Below, piece after piece: positions 54,345-64,000 of a stretch of DNA of 64,000 bases. A program made the translations under genes and the position numbers. A model generated the notes under the pieces. It had not been told where the DNA came from. It saw nothing but the letters and a program-made list of their open reading frames with translations, and ran no database searches. The DNA is from Acinetobacter sp. XH1741 (GTDB taxonomy: Bacteria; Pseudomonadota; Gammaproteobacteria; Pseudomonadales; Moraxellaceae): NCBI RefSeq assembly GCF_041021895.1, contig NZ_CP157428.1, positions 3,596,001-3,660,000 on the forward strand, read 5' to 3'. How positions within the stretch are numbered: position 1 is the first letter of the stretch; each line of letters begins with the position of its first letter.

Positions 54345-55823
54345 ATGACTGATTTACATCGCTTATCAATTCGCGAACTTGCTGAGGGCTTAAGCCAAGC
54401 GAAGTTTTCATCTCGCGAATTGACTGAACACTATTTAAAACGTATTGCTAAAATTGACCCACTGGTAAAAAGCTACGTGACGGTTACTCCTGAACAGGCA
54501 CTTACTGAAGCTGATGCAGCTGATGCAGCTTTAAAAGCGGGTAATGCAACTGCTTTAACGGGTATTCCCCTTGCTCATAAAGATATTTTTTGTACCAAAG
54601 GTATTAAAACCACTGCTGGTTCAAAAATATTAGACAACTTCATCTCTCCTTACGATGCAACTGTTGTTGAAAAAACTAAAGCAGCTGGCCTTGTCACTTT
54701 AGGTAAAGTGAACATGGATGAGTTTGCGATGGGTTCAACTTCTGAAAGCTCATATGTTGGCGCAACAAATAACCCATGGGCACTTGATCATGTTCCTGGT
54801 GGCTCATCAGGTGGTTCTGCTGCGGCTGTAGCGGCTGATTTAGCGCCATTTGCTACAGGTACTGATACAGGTGGTTCAATTCGCCAACCGGCTTCTTTCT
54901 GTGGTTTAACAGGCTTAAAACCAACCTATGGTCGTGTATCTCGTTTCGGGATCATTGCCTATGCATCATCACTTGACCAAGCAGGTCCAATGGCGCGTTC
55001 TGCTGAAGACTGTGCTTACCTGATGAATGTAATGGCAGGTCACGATGCAAAAGACTCAACATCTGTTAAAAAAGAAGTTGATGACTACGTTGCAAACTTA
55101 AATGGCACATCTGTAAAAGGTTTACGCATTGGTATTCCTACACAGTACTTTAACGTTGCAGGCTTAGATGCTGACGTAAAAGCACGTGTTGAAGAGTCTT
55201 TGAAAAAGCTTGAAGAGATGGGTGCAACGCTTGTTGAGATTGACCTCAACATGACTGAAGCCTATGTACCAACGTATTACCTCATTGCACCAGCAGAAGC
55301 ATCTTCTAACTTGTCTCGTTATGACGGTGTTCGCTACGGCTACCGCTGCGAAAACCCAGCAGACTTGATGGATCTTTATAAGCGTTCACGTTCAGAAGGT
55401 TTCGGTCCAGAAGTTCAACGTCGTATTTTGATTGGTACATACGCGCTTTCTGCGGGTTATTACGATGCTTACTATGTGAAAGCACAAAAAGTACGTCGTT
55501 TAATTCAACAAGATTTCTTAAAAGCATTTGAAAATGTAGATGTGATTGCAGCGCCTTCTGCACCAACAACTGCATATAAAATTGGTGCGAACTTAAGCCC
55601 AACTGAAATGTATTTAGGTGATATCTATACACTTGCAGTGAACTTAGCAGGCTTACCAGCTATTAATGCTCCTGTTGGTTTTGATAAAGACAGCTTGCCA
55701 GTAGGTTTACAGTTAATTGGTAACTATTGGTCAGAATCACAATTGTTGTCGATTGTTCATCAATACCAACAAAACACAGACTGGCACACTAAGCGTGCGG
55801 CAATTGCTGAGGAGAATGCATAA
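54345..55823 (+). CDS. gatA: GatA, glutaminase/amidase subunit of the tRNA amidotransferase
   Basis: GatA hydrolyses glutamine and channels ammonia to GatB. It has 492 residues and belongs to the amidase signature family. The Ser-cisSer-Lys triad is visible: Lys in [11 protein letters not shown] (about residue 78), cis-Ser in [14 protein letters not shown] (about 150-163) and the nucleophile Ser in [11 protein letters not shown] (about residue 177). The stop overlaps the gatB start by one base (TAATG), giving translational coupling. Confidence 0.96.
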   Translation: MTDLHRLSIRELAEGLSQAKFSSRELTEHYLKRIAKIDPLVKSYVTVTPEQALTEADAADAALKAGNATALTGIPLAHKDIFCTKGIKTTAGSKILDNFISPYDATVVEKTKAAGLVTLGKVNMDEFAMGSTSESSYVGATNNPWALDHVPGGSSGGSAAAVAADLAPFATGTDTGGSIRQPASFCGLTGLKPTYGRVSRFGIIAYASSLDQAGPMARSAEDCAYLMNVMAGHDAKDSTSVKKEVDDYVANLNGTSVKGLRIGIPTQYFNVAGLDADVKARVEESLKKLEEMGATLVEIDLNMTEAYVPTYYLIAPAEASSNLSRYDGVRYGYRCENPADLMDLYKRSRSEGFGPEVQRRILIGTYALSAGYYDAYYVKAQKVRRLIQQDFLKAFENVDVIAAPSAPTTAYKIGANLSPTEMYLGDIYTLAVNLAGLPAINAPVGFDKDSLPVGLQLIGNYWSESQLLSIVHQYQQNTDWHTKRAAIAEENA

Positions 55824-57292
55824 TGGCTGAAGCTCAAAAGTTGAAATTGATTGACGGTTGGGAAGTCGTTATTGGTATCGAGATTCACACTCAGCTTGCG
55901 ACCAATTCTAAAATTTTCTCTGGTTCATCGACTGAGTTTGGTCAAGACCCAAATACTCAAGCGAGCCTCGTCGACTTGGCTATGCCGGGTGTATTGCCTG
56001 TTTTAAATGAAAAAGTAGTTGATCTTGCAATTCGCTTTGGTTTGGGTATCGATGCTTACATCGACCAAGCATCTGTGTTTGCACGTAAAAACTACTTCTA
56101 TCCTGACTCACCAAAAGGCTATCAAATTAGCCAAATGGACAATCCGATTGTGGGCTTGGGTCACATCGACATTCAACTTGAAGATGGTACGACTAAACGT
56201 ATTGGCGTAACTCGTGCTCACCTTGAAGAAGATGCGGGTAAATCTGTACACGACCAATTTGAAGGCATGTCTGGCATTGACTTAAACCGTGCCGGTACTC
56301 CTTTGCTTGAAATTGTTTCTGAACCTGACATGCGCTCGGTTGAAGAAGCGGTTGCTTATATCAAAGCAATTCACACGTTGGTACGTTGGTTAGGTATTTC
56401 TGACGGTAACATGGCAGAAGGTTCATTCCGTGCCGACTGTAACGTGTCTTTACGTCGCCCTGGTCAACCGTTTGGTACACGCTGTGAGCTTAAAAACCTC
56501 AACTCATTCCGTTTCATTGAGCAAGCGATCAACGTTGAAATTGAACGCCAAATGGAAATTTTGGAATACGGCGGAAGTATCGACCAAGAAACTCGTTTGT
56601 TCGATCCAAACAAAATGGAAACGCGTTCAATGCGTTCGAAAGAAGAAGCGAATGACTATCGCTACTTCCCAGATCCAGACTTGTTGCCAGTAATTATTGC
56701 AGATGAGCAAATCGAAGCTGCTCGCGCTGCACTTCCAGAGCTTCCTGCTGCACGCCGTGCACGCTTTATCGCAGACTTTGGTGTAACTGAGTACGATGCA
56801 CACGTACTTACGCTCTCACGCGAAATGGCGGACTTCTATGAGGCTGTTGTGGCTGCTGCTGGCGGTGCGAAGCAAGGTAAAGTATCTGCAAACTGGGTAA
56901 TGGGCGAATTCTCAGGTGCTTTAAACAAAGCAGGCCTAGACTTAGCAGACTCTCCTGTTTCTGCTGAACAGCTTGGCGGCATGATTGCTCGTATTATTGA
57001 CAACACTATTAGTGGCAAGATTGCTAAACAAGTCTTTGGCTTTATGTGGGAGTCGGAAGGTAAATCTGCCGATGACATGATTGCGGAAAAAGGCTTAAAG
57101 CAAGAGACTGACACAGGTGCAATTGAAGCGATCATTAAAGAAGTGCTTGCAGCCAATGAAAAAATGGTTGAAGAGTACAAGTCAGGTAAAGAAAAAGCCT
57201 TTAATGGTCTTGTAGGTCAAGTCATGAAAGCTTCTAAAGGGAAAGCTAACCCTGCTCAAGTAAATGAATTAATGAAAAAATTGATTGGTTAA
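55823..57292 (+). CDS. gatB: GatB, kinase subunit of the tRNA amidotransferase
   Basis: GatB phosphorylates the mischarged aminoacyl-tRNA and adds ammonia. It has 489 residues. The family start [13 protein letters not shown], the conserved [19 protein letters not shown] and the EDAGKSVHD segment of the active site are intact. A tail domain of YqeY type (about residues 410-489) binds tRNA. The terminator at 57309 ends gatCAB. Confidence 0.96.
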   Translation: MAEAQKLKLIDGWEVVIGIEIHTQLATNSKIFSGSSTEFGQDPNTQASLVDLAMPGVLPVLNEKVVDLAIRFGLGIDAYIDQASVFARKNYFYPDSPKGYQISQMDNPIVGLGHIDIQLEDGTTKRIGVTRAHLEEDAGKSVHDQFEGMSGIDLNRAGTPLLEIVSEPDMRSVEEAVAYIKAIHTLVRWLGISDGNMAEGSFRADCNVSLRRPGQPFGTRCELKNLNSFRFIEQAINVEIERQMEILEYGGSIDQETRLFDPNKMETRSMRSKEEANDYRYFPDPDLLPVIIADEQIEAARAALPELPAARRARFIADFGVTEYDAHVLTLSREMADFYEAVVAAAGGAKQGKVSANWVMGEFSGALNKAGLDLADSPVSAEQLGGMIARIIDNTISGKIAKQVFGFMWESEGKSADDMIAEKGLKQETDTGAIEAIIKEVLAANEKMVEEYKSGKEKAFNGLVGQVMKASKGKANPAQVNELMKKLIG

Positions 57293-57308
57293 ATTAATCC
57301 AATTTTTA

Positions 57309-57337
57309 GAAAAACCCGCTTTAGAGCGGGTTTTTTA
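57309..57337 (+). terminator. Intrinsic terminator of gatCAB
   Basis: ACCCGCT and AGCGGGT form a stem around TTAG, with A5 before and T6 after. Confidence 0.9.
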
Positions 57338-57403
57338 TCTATTTTTTAAATGCAATAAATCCACAATAATTTTTAAGCTAAAACTATGCTGAACAGGTTA
57401 CTC

Positions 57404-57868
57404 ATGATAAATAAATTACTGATTACGATTTCGTTATTGTTAATAAACTCAACAATTTTTGCTCAAACGGTTCAAGTCCCAAAGAGTGAAGTAGCATCTA
57501 TTTTTAAAGCTGCAAATTTCAAAAAAACAAAAAATGGCTGGGCAGGAAATTGCAATCGGGGTGAAATTATCATTTATAAAGATTTAAATGGTGATGGTCA
57601 TAAAGATGCCGTTATTCAAGATAGTAGCACTATGTGTTATGGCAATACGGGTGTTGGCTATTATATTGTTTCACAACAAAAAGATGGTCAATGGAAAAAA
57701 CTATTTAGCGACTCTGGCATCCCCACCTTTTTGAAAACTAAAGGCAAAGATGGCTGGCCTGATATTGAAAATGGGGGGCCAGGCTTCTGTTTTCCTATTT
57801 ACCGATGGAATGGTCAAGAATACGTTGTAAACCGTCGTGAATATGAAGGTAAAGCTTGTGAGTTATAA
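57404..57868 (+). CDS. Small secreted protein with an Asp-rich DLNGDGHKD loop
   Basis: This 154-residue protein has a signal peptide (about residues 1-21, ending IFAQ). The mature part is globular with DLNGDGHKDAVIQD (about residues 58-71), an FG-GAP-like or EF-hand-like calcium-binding loop. Four cysteines (in NCNRGE, TMCYG, GFCFP, KACEL) could make two disulfides. I chose ATG 57404 (AGG eight bases upstream) over ATG 57386. The role is unknown. Similar small proteins with an FG-GAP-type loop appear in many Acinetobacter genomes. Confidence 0.7.
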   Translation: MINKLLITISLLLINSTIFAQTVQVPKSEVASIFKAANFKKTKNGWAGNCNRGEIIIYKDLNGDGHKDAVIQDSSTMCYGNTGVGYYIVSQQKDGQWKKLFSDSGIPTFLKTKGKDGWPDIENGGPGFCFPIYRWNGQEYVVNRREYEGKACEL

Positions 57869-57889
57869 AAAGCAGACCCCATAAATTTA

Positions 57890-57917
57890 AAAGCCTCGAT
57901 TTATCGAGGCTTTTTTA
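57890..57917 (+). terminator. Intrinsic terminator of the small secreted protein gene
   Basis: AAGCCTCGAT and ATCGAGGCTT form a 10-bp stem around TT, followed by a T run. Confidence 0.85.
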
Positions 57918-58036
57918 TATCACTTACGAAACATTCTTCAACTAAAGAATGAGCTTTTTCCTAAAAATCACACTGTCGTTATGCTAATTTAAATTAAAAA
58001 TAGAAATCACTTATATTTTAAAAAGAGGAATAAAAC

Positions 58037-58615
58037 ATGTCTAAAAAGATTTTAATGCTAGTCGGTGACTATGCCGAAGATTATGAAACTATGGTTCCTT
58101 TTCAGTTCTTAACTGGTTTAGGTTATACCGTGCATGCAGTTTGTCCAAATAAAAAGAACGGTGAATATATTGCAACCGCTATTCATGATTTTGAAGGTGA
58201 ACAAACTTATAGCGAAAAACGTGGTCACAACTTTGCTATTAACTATGATTTTAAAGCCGTTAATACCGAAGACTATGTAGGTCTAGTTATTCCAGGTGGT
58301 CGAGCGCCCGAGTATTTACGTATGAATGAGCATGTTGTCGAAATTGTACGTGAATTCGATAGAGTGAAAAAACCTATTGCAGCCGTATGTCACGGTGCTC
58401 AGTTACTCGCTGCGGCAAACGTATTGAAAGGCCGCCTCTGCTCGGCTTATCCAGCATGTGCCGCCGAAGTAAAACTTGCGGGCGGGCAATACGTAGACCT
58501 TGCTGTAACTGATGCTATTACAGATGGGCATTTAGTAACTGCACCTGCTTGGCCTGCACATCCTGCTTGGTTAGCTCAGTTTGTGAAAGTCTTAGGCGCT
58601 AAGATTACTATCTAA
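58037..58615 (+). CDS. DJ-1/PfpI family protein
   Basis: This 192-residue protein of the DJ-1/PfpI superfamily has the nucleophile elbow [13 protein letters not shown] (Cys at about residue 117) and the Glu in [10 protein letters not shown] that helps tune the cysteine. It could be a glyoxalase, deglycase or protease-like protein; members are hard to separate by sequence. The conserved [12 protein letters not shown] fits the yeast YDR533C-like and PfpI group. GAGG precedes ATG 58037. It is a second DJ-1-superfamily protein in the window besides HchA but clearly of another subgroup. Confidence 0.83.
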   Translation: MSKKILMLVGDYAEDYETMVPFQFLTGLGYTVHAVCPNKKNGEYIATAIHDFEGEQTYSEKRGHNFAINYDFKAVNTEDYVGLVIPGGRAPEYLRMNEHVVEIVREFDRVKKPIAAVCHGAQLLAAANVLKGRLCSAYPACAAEVKLAGGQYVDLAVTDAITDGHLVTAPAWPAHPAWLAQFVKVLGAKITI

Positions 58616-58638
58616 ATAGATCTAGTTAGCTAGTTAAA

Positions 58639-58670
58639 ATAAAACCTGCTCTTAGATAGCAGGTTTTCTT
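58639..58670 (+). terminator. Intrinsic terminator of the DJ-1 gene
   Basis: AAAACCTGCT (58641-58650) and AGCAGGTTTT (58658-58667) form a 10-bp stem with a seven-base loop, followed by CTT. Confidence 0.8.
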
Positions 58671-58692
58671 ATTGAAGTAGAAAGCTAGATTT

Positions 58693-59211
58693 TTATCTTG
58701 TAATTCCCAACTTATTCCAAAGTTCTGGGGTTAAAAACGTCGTTACCAATTTATTTAAATCGATATAGCGCAATGTACCTTGCAACTGCTGTTTAACTGA
58801 GGGGTCTTTAATAATATCTTCACCAGCACTTTGGCCTAACTGCTGAAAGCTTTCCCCTACAGCTTTTATTCCCTCTGCCTGAATCACAGCTTTGGTCTGA
58901 GCAGAACATTGCTCCACAATTACACGCTGTAAAACCTGAGCCAGTTTTTGGTCTAACTGGTCTTTTTGCTCAGGAGTTACATTACTAAATGCTTTTAAAT
59001 CTGGATGAGCCGCTAAAGCTGTAAATGTCCATTGAAGCACCGTGGTTTTATCCGAGGCTGTAGTTGCTTTAACTAAACAATCACTAAGCTGATTGACCGT
59101 TGGACCAGCCATCGCAATTTGAGTAGTCCCCAACACAGCAGCCGCCACACATATTGAACGGCTCAGATACGAAAACTTACGGCGAGCAATAGCATAAAGA
59201 TGACGTGACAT
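58693..59211 (-). CDS. Secreted helical protein of unknown function
   Basis: I do not recognise this 172-residue protein. The N-terminus is basic and then hydrophobic (about residues 12-36, ending MAGP), consistent with a signal peptide. The mature part is helical with two Cys (SDCLVKA, VEQCSAQ) that may form a disulfide. There is no catalytic motif. ATG 59211 has GGAG eight bases upstream; the ATG 21 bases earlier has none. It sits between the DJ-1 gene terminator and a DUF1176 gene. Confidence 0.7.
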   Translation of the reverse strand: MSRHLYAIARRKFSYLSRSICVAAAVLGTTQIAMAGPTVNQLSDCLVKATTASDKTTVLQWTFTALAAHPDLKAFSNVTPEQKDQLDQKLAQVLQRVIVEQCSAQTKAVIQAEGIKAVGESFQQLGQSAGEDIIKDPSVKQQLQGTLRYIDLNKLVTTFLTPELWNKLGITR

Positions 59212-59294
59212 AGGTCTAGCTCCAATAAACAATCTGTACTTTTTATCACAGAGTCATCAAAGTTACCTATTATGACTCTGTAACTGCAAAATGC

Positions 59295-60362
59295 TTACTT
59301 TACGACTGATTCAATTCGATCGAGTTCCCACACTCCACCAGCTGCTAATCCTTTGCACATGCCTGTCCACATATCTTTCGTGTATACAAAGTTCTGACCG
59401 TCCCATACCCATTCTTCACTTGCCCAGCAGTCTCCAATGCCTCTTCCCTTTTGAGCACTACTAATGAGGCCGCTATCGAAATCTGAAGCGGACTCAGTTA
59501 CTAGCGCTGCCTTACCATTTAAAGACTCATCTAACACCCAAGCTCCATACCCTTCGTTGTAAGCGCCTCGCCAGCACAGCGTAGTCGCTAAAACCTTCTT
59601 ATTGGTTAGTTTATATAGTGCGATTTCTTGTGGTTCAGTTCCATCACTATTCCCACCATAAACTCCTTCACAAAAACCATCTTCTTTAGGGCTCGATTGA
59701 GCAGCCATTAAAGTACGGTATATTGTTTGATACTGTTTACTTTTAGGTTGTAAGGTTAAATAAGGTTTGGTTGAAGTTTTAATACGTTTTACAACTAGTT
59801 TTGGTTCAGGCATAAGCACTTGAGTTTCACTGGCATTGCCCTTTTTAACTAAAGCACCAACAGTTCCAATGCGCTTTTGAAAATCATCCATTTTTAATAA
59901 AACAGCAGTCATTCCTGCATCGGAAATTTTCCATGCATGCTGTGCGTTTTTAAATAAAATTTCGGTTTTTTGTTTGGACTGCTGCAACAGAGCATTCACT
60001 TGTGAACTATTCAACTTGCCCATAAGTGGCAGCTCAGTACCATCGACACTTACAGCACCTACATCTCTGCCATTTATATAAAAATGGATATTCTTAAGTT
60101 GGTTTGCTGGTATGCTTTGTTCATAGTCGGACAAAGCAAATTCACCCTGTACAGGTTGTTTTGGCCCTGCTTTACGTGTGAATAAAATTGAAGCGGGATC
60201 ATCGCCATTTTCTTCATTTTGATAACCCGCAGCCTTACAGGTACCCGTATTGCTACAATAGATTTCCCACTCTTGGTGAGAAAATGAAATGCCTTTTATA
60301 TCTTGAGCAAAACTATAAGAACTTATTACTGCCAAACAGCAAATTGAAAGTATATTTTTCAT
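59295..60362 (-). CDS. DUF1176-like periplasmic protein
   Basis: This 355-residue protein has a signal peptide (about residues 1-19, ending SFAQ). It matches my recollection of the DUF1176 pattern: WEIYCSNTGTCKAAGYQNE near the start of the mature chain, ILFTRKAGP, and the C-terminal block GAWVLDESLNGKAALVTESASDFDSG followed by CWASEEWVWDGQNFVYTKDMWTGMC. Six or more cysteines probably form disulfides. No function is established for the family. It is divergent from the next gene. Confidence 0.78.
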   Translation of the reverse strand: MKNILSICCLAVISSYSFAQDIKGISFSHQEWEIYCSNTGTCKAAGYQNEENGDDPASILFTRKAGPKQPVQGEFALSDYEQSIPANQLKNIHFYINGRDVGAVSVDGTELPLMGKLNSSQVNALLQQSKQKTEILFKNAQHAWKISDAGMTAVLLKMDDFQKRIGTVGALVKKGNASETQVLMPEPKLVVKRIKTSTKPYLTLQPKSKQYQTIYRTLMAAQSSPKEDGFCEGVYGGNSDGTEPQEIALYKLTNKKVLATTLCWRGAYNEGYGAWVLDESLNGKAALVTESASDFDSGLISSAQKGRGIGDCWASEEWVWDGQNFVYTKDMWTGMCKGLAAGGVWELDRIESVVK

Positions 60363-60487
60363 TTTTTCATGTCTCTATTCGTCTGTTTTTATTATGAAAT
60401 AAAAAACAGTTTAAAATTTTGAGTTACCGTCTAGTTTAAAAGAATATGCTAGATTTATATAAGATTTAAATTGATTGCTTTCTAAAA

Positions 60488-61237
60488 ATGAAAAAACTAA
60501 ATTTTTTAATATACGCAGCAGTGGTCAGCCTAAATTCAGCTGCTCATGCAGAAGTAAAAAGCTTTACTCCTCATTTCCCAAAATTTTATAGCTCTGCTAC
60601 AACACGTAAAGCAGATAATCAGTTTTACGCTCTTGGAGAGGCAAAATTTTTAAACGGCGTTACAGTTCCGTTTTATGGTGTGACGGCACAAAACCCAATA
60701 GAAGATGGTTTACTTAAAGATTTTGAAAAATGCACGCCTAAAAGCTGCAGTTTTAATTTTAAACTCGATGCTCAACCTGCTAAACAATTAAAACTTCTTG
60801 CATTACCTGAAACAGGTTTAGTACTTGTTCCAAGAAATTGGCAAGATGTACAAGCAAATGCAGGTGCAAATGGAACTGGTTTTGCTTTAGCTACGAGTCC
60901 AAATCAAAAACAAGCGATAGAGCTTTATGATTCTTCCTTTTGTGTGGGGTGCGGGTTACCCAATGCAACGCTTTATTTTCCCGAACTGTTAAAAGAAAGT
61001 CTTGAAAATGAGTTTGGTGGATTTAAAGATCCTAAAAAACTCATCAATATTGTTCATCCCTCTAAAAAAGTCGCTTTTTTTAGTTATCAAATTCCACAAG
61101 TGAACAATAAAACACATGGTATTGCCAAATATGATGATGAAGACACTTTCAACTATAAGGAGATTCAAGTCACCTTAGATAAATCTCAGCAGTCATTGGT
61201 TGGTCCTATCCTTAATTTTTATAATGCAACGCACTAG
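60488..61237 (+). CDS. Secreted protein of unknown function, possibly DUF4850
   Basis: This 249-residue protein has a signal peptide (about residues 1-21, ending AHAE). The mature chain is mixed alpha/beta and has cysteines in KCTPKSCSF and FCVGCGLPNATLYFPEL, which may pair. I think it resembles DUF4850 proteins of Acinetobacter but cannot confirm it. It is divergent from the DUF1176-like gene, 125 bases away. The group of three secreted proteins (58693-61237) without known partners looks like a lineage-specific envelope cluster. Confidence 0.65.
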   Translation: MKKLNFLIYAAVVSLNSAAHAEVKSFTPHFPKFYSSATTRKADNQFYALGEAKFLNGVTVPFYGVTAQNPIEDGLLKDFEKCTPKSCSFNFKLDAQPAKQLKLLALPETGLVLVPRNWQDVQANAGANGTGFALATSPNQKQAIELYDSSFCVGCGLPNATLYFPELLKESLENEFGGFKDPKKLINIVHPSKKVAFFSYQIPQVNNKTHGIAKYDDEDTFNYKEIQVTLDKSQQSLVGPILNFYNATH

Positions 61238-61249
61238 TCCAACATCTAT

Positions 61250-61276
61250 AAAAAAACCCGCTTTCGCGGGCTTTCT
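61250..61276. terminator. Bidirectional terminator
   Basis: CCCGC and GCGGG pair around TTTC, with AAAAAAA before and CTTTCTTTTA after. It separates the secreted protein gene from the convergent sbmA-type gene. Confidence 0.8.
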
Positions 61277-61277
61277 T

Positions 61278-62474
61278 TTATTTATGTAATATCGATTCAA
61301 AAGCTTTTAAACGCTTATAAATCGAAAGTAGTTCAATAATTGTTTTCCATGAAGTAATTAAGTACTGAAATGATTCACGGACCTTATCAAACACATTACT
61401 TATTTGCGTAATTAGGCCTAATGTCATTTTACCTGCAGCTATGGAAGGGAATAAAACAACTAAGCTATATAAAATATCTAATTGTAGATACCAGATACTG
61501 ACCAGATTAAAATAAGAATAATGCAAATATAATCTAAAATAATTCAGCTTAACATTCGAGAAAAGTTCTTTTAATGTTTTTGGTTGTGCTCTTTCCTCAT
61601 GATCTTCACCATAAACCAGTTCTTTACGGTAAGCAGCTTCCACTTTTTGATTATTAAATTGTAGGCCAGGTAATTTAATACCAACTACCATTAATAGAAC
61701 GGTACCAAAAACAGCCCATACAATTGCTGCCCATACTAATGAATGATCAATTGCTCCTACAATAGGTAATACTTTAACTTGCTTAGAAAGCTCAAACAGA
61801 ATAGGTAAAAATGCAATTAATACCATAATTGCTTTTATGAAATTTACCCCTAAATCCTCTAAAACAGATGCGAAACGCATTGTGTCTTCTTGAACACGCT
61901 GTGAAGCACCCTCTACATGACGCAGGTTACTCCAATGCTCAGTATAGTACTCGTTCATTGCCGTACGCCAACGAAATACATAATGGCTAGCGAAAAATGA
62001 ATTAATAACGGCTAAAGTCACACCAACCATGGCAATTAAAAGAAATGTAATTGTTCCCGTATAAAGTTTATTAATATCACCGCCACCATGATCTAACATT
62101 GTTTGGATAAGATTATAAAAAGGTGCATACCATGCATTAATCGCAACACTGACCTGAACACCAAACCAGATGTTAAATAAAATAAAAGCAGAACCCCAGA
62201 CAGACCATCGTTGCCATGGATTATTGGAAAAAATTTTCCAAAATCCAGCAAACAGTGCTGTAGAGACTAAAAACCAAACATAAAACCATATAAAGGTTGG
62301 AGACCAAAAACGGCTAACTCCAACAGGTAATTGAGCCTGATGGTAGCCCTTAGCAAATCCAATAAAAGTTCCCCATGTGTTTCCACCTGTATACCAGAGC
62401 ACCATATTTAGCACGATCCAAACAACCGCCGATATAAAAAAATATCGTGGTGATGGAAAAAATGATTTGAACAT
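61278..62474 (-). CDS. sbmA: SbmA/BacA-like peptide transporter
   Basis: SbmA-type proteins import proline-rich antimicrobial peptides, microcins and bleomycin, driven by the proton gradient. This one has 398 residues, near the E. coli length. About seven to eight helices are predicted. [43 protein letters not shown] in the middle is the family hallmark (transmembrane domain of ABC type without an ATPase). No ABC ATPase domain follows, so it is the SbmA type. Two palindromes lie in its upstream region. The natural substrate is unknown. Confidence 0.93.
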   Translation of the reverse strand: MFKSFFPSPRYFFISAVVWIVLNMVLWYTGGNTWGTFIGFAKGYHQAQLPVGVSRFWSPTFIWFYVWFLVSTALFAGFWKIFSNNPWQRWSVWGSAFILFNIWFGVQVSVAINAWYAPFYNLIQTMLDHGGGDINKLYTGTITFLLIAMVGVTLAVINSFFASHYVFRWRTAMNEYYTEHWSNLRHVEGASQRVQEDTMRFASVLEDLGVNFIKAIMVLIAFLPILFELSKQVKVLPIVGAIDHSLVWAAIVWAVFGTVLLMVVGIKLPGLQFNNQKVEAAYRKELVYGEDHEERAQPKTLKELFSNVKLNYFRLYLHYSYFNLVSIWYLQLDILYSLVVLFPSIAAGKMTLGLITQISNVFDKVRESFQYLITSWKTIIELLSIYKRLKAFESILHK

Positions 62475-62627
62475 TGAGTATTGTTATCCCTATATTTCTT
62501 CAAATTCACAATGAAGAGAATACTAAAACCTAAACCTTAAAATTGTGAAGGGCAAATTTTAGAGAATTGTCAGTTTTTCCCATTTCATTGAAGGATTTGA
62601 TCGTTTTTTTGTAAATTCATCCTTTTT

Positions 62628-62682
62628 GCAATTTAATCCATTTAAATTGCTTCGTATATGACTCCCTTAAGAGCCATATACG
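62628..62682. repeat. Two adjacent palindromes between ilvA and sbmA
   Basis: GCAATTTAA-TCCAT-TTAAATTGC (62628-62650) is perfect with 9-bp arms. CGTATATG-A-CTC, CCTTAA, GAG-C-CATATACG (62653-62682) has one mismatch in an 11-of-12-pair stem. Neither has a T run on the minus strand, the direction of the flanking genes, but the second is followed by TTTTT on the plus strand. Confidence 0.55.
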
Positions 62683-62709
62683 GTTTTTATATCATAGCGA
62701 TATCTATGT

Positions 62710-63945
62710 TTAAATCTCTTCTTTACGAACGATATAACCTTCAAGCTGCATCGCCTGAATTAATGGTTCCAGATCTGGTGCACTTTTAAGTTCAACATCT
62801 ACACTGACCGCACTTTCTTTCGCACGGCTTGTTGCTGCAAATCGTTCGTGTCTAAGTTCGTAAATGTTACCGCCTTGCTCAGCAATAATCGCAGTTAAAC
62901 GCGCTAAGGCACCTGGATTATCAGGTAATTCAACACGAATACGAACCATACGGCCTGTGCGCGTTAAGTGACGTTGCAATACAGACACCATTACGCGTGT
63001 ATCAATATTTCCACCAGATAAAACAACCCCGACTTTATGACCTAAAAATAAATCTGGACGAGACATAATTGCTGCAATACCAGTCGCACCTGCCCCTTCA
63101 CAGACTGTTTTTTCAATATTGAGTAATAGGGCGATCGCTTCTTCAATCATATCTTCCGTGACAACCACAATGTCATCAACATATTCTTTAGCAACCTGAG
63201 TAGTCAGCTCACCCGGAGTTTTAACCGCAATACCTTCAGCTACTGTTGAACCCAATGAAACGGCAATTTGATAATTACAGAGCAACTTCGCCATGCTTGG
63301 GTAAACAACCGATTGAACCCCAATCACCTTAATTTTAGGATTTATTGATTTTGCAGCAATAGCAATACCAGAAATTAAACCGCCACCACCAATAGGCACT
63401 ACTAATATGTCCAATTCAGGTACAGCAGCCAACATTTCAAGCGCGATAGTGCCTTGACCTGCAATAATTTCAGCATCATCAAAAGGATGAATAATCGTTA
63501 ATGACTCTTCTTGTGCTACACGATGCATTTCAGCAGCAGCCTCTGAGAAGTCTTGTCCGTGCAAAATCACACGTGCGCCATATTCACGTACTCGCTGAAC
63601 CTTTACATTGGGTGTCGACTTCGGCATTACAATCGTCGCAGTCACCCCTGTACGCTGAGCATGGTAAGCAACTCCCTGTGCATGATTACCAGCCGAGGCT
63701 GCAATCACACCATGTTGCTTTTCTTGTTCGGACAAACTCAAAAGTTTATTCAGTGCACCCCTTTCTTTAAAAGAAGCCGTAAATTGTAGATTTTCAAATT
63801 TCAGCCACATTTCTGCCCCTAAGGTTTTAGAAATAGTTTCTGAAAAAACAAAAGGTGTCTTAACTACTAAACCATTTAAACGCTCTGCGGCGGCATGTAT
63901 ATCTTCTAATGTTGGAAACTTATGTTTTAGCTGTTGCTGAATCAT
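62710..63945 (-). CDS. ilvA: Threonine dehydratase (threonine ammonia-lyase) with C-terminal ACT domain
   Basis: The enzyme deaminates threonine to 2-oxobutanoate, the entry to isoleucine synthesis. It has 411 residues. Lys60 in TASFKERGA binds PLP, GGGGLISG (about residue 188) binds the phosphate, and AASAGNHAQGVAYHA is typical of the fold. The C-terminal part (about residues 330-411) is one ACT-like domain, with VRIRVELPDNPGALARLTAIIAEQGGNI. The single ACT and 411 residues place it in the TdcB/IlvA short group, so catabolic use is also possible. The start is close to the window end. Confidence 0.9.
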   Translation of the reverse strand: MIQQQLKHKFPTLEDIHAAAERLNGLVVKTPFVFSETISKTLGAEMWLKFENLQFTASFKERGALNKLLSLSEQEKQHGVIAASAGNHAQGVAYHAQRTGVTATIVMPKSTPNVKVQRVREYGARVILHGQDFSEAAAEMHRVAQEESLTIIHPFDDAEIIAGQGTIALEMLAAVPELDILVVPIGGGGLISGIAIAAKSINPKIKVIGVQSVVYPSMAKLLCNYQIAVSLGSTVAEGIAVKTPGELTTQVAKEYVDDIVVVTEDMIEEAIALLLNIEKTVCEGAGATGIAAIMSRPDLFLGHKVGVVLSGGNIDTRVMVSVLQRHLTRTGRMVRIRVELPDNPGALARLTAIIAEQGGNIYELRHERFAATSRAKESAVSVDVELKSAPDLEPLIQAMQLEGYIVRKEEI

Positions 63946-64000
63946 CTAATTTGCTGGCCTCAATACGTTACAAATCAATCATTTTTTTGAAAATAGCATG

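Overview
The window is ordinary chromosome of an Acinetobacter of the calcoaceticus-baumannii group. The AT-rich composition fits, as do adeIJK, the pmrCAB operon, a DcaP-type porin and a wax ester synthase close to the ADP1 enzyme. Several proteins (AdeI, PmrB) look very close to the A. baumannii versions I remember but not identical, so a sister species such as A. pittii or A. nosocomialis is as likely as A. baumannii. I see no insertion sequence, prophage, integron or CRISPR array.

Layout. 1-8543: the tail of a membrane protein misnamed 'site-specific recombinase', then a PAP2 phosphatase and the RND pump adeI-adeJ-adeK. 8606-18348: two YbjQ paralogues, an NTF2-like protein, an SDR dehydrogenase, an unknown protein, valS, a methyltransferase, a J-domain protein, and an AEC transporter divergent from a LysR regulator. 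18509-26002: an ammonium channel with a sigma-54-like promoter, a second PAP2 phosphatase, pmrB-pmrA-pmrC and a DcaP porin. 26543-35617: an MFS transporter, an acyltransferase, a patatin lipoprotein, NfeD and stomatin, YjbR, ispA, prpF, an amino acid permease and tRNA-Arg(CCT). 35627-45883: hchA, a quinone reductase, AraC regulators, uppP, a PaaX-like regulator, a fatty acid desaturase, a quinone reductase of flavodoxin fold and a FadL channel. 45894-57337: thrH, cysH, atfA, a 57-residue gene, the shape cluster mreB-mreC-mreD-maf-rng, and gatCAB. 57404-64000: small secreted proteins, a DJ-1/PfpI protein, an SbmA-type peptide transporter and a threonine dehydratase.

Functional themes. The envelope dominates: drug efflux (AdeIJK), lipid A modification (PmrCAB), undecaprenyl and other lipid phosphate phosphatases (two PAP2 proteins and UppP), peptide uptake (SbmA), outer membrane channels (DcaP, FadL) and cell shape (MreBCD). 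Fatty acid and storage lipid genes (desaturase, FadL, AtfA, patatin, acyltransferase) form a second theme.

Most interesting signals. The PAP2 gene lying tail to tail with pmrB carries two exact matches to the PmrA half-site pattern HTTAAD-N5-HTTAAD, one of them followed by a good -10 box in the same geometry as the single match before pmrC. The two convergent genes end inside one perfect 12-bp hairpin. This suggests a PmrA-controlled lipid phosphate phosphatase working with the PmrC phosphoethanolamine transferase. Other regulatory candidates are a 24-bp palindrome over a possible promoter of the PAP2-adeIJK unit, a sigma-54-like promoter for amtB, tandem repeats and palindromes before fadL, and a cluster of ATGAGT sites between the LysR and AEC genes.
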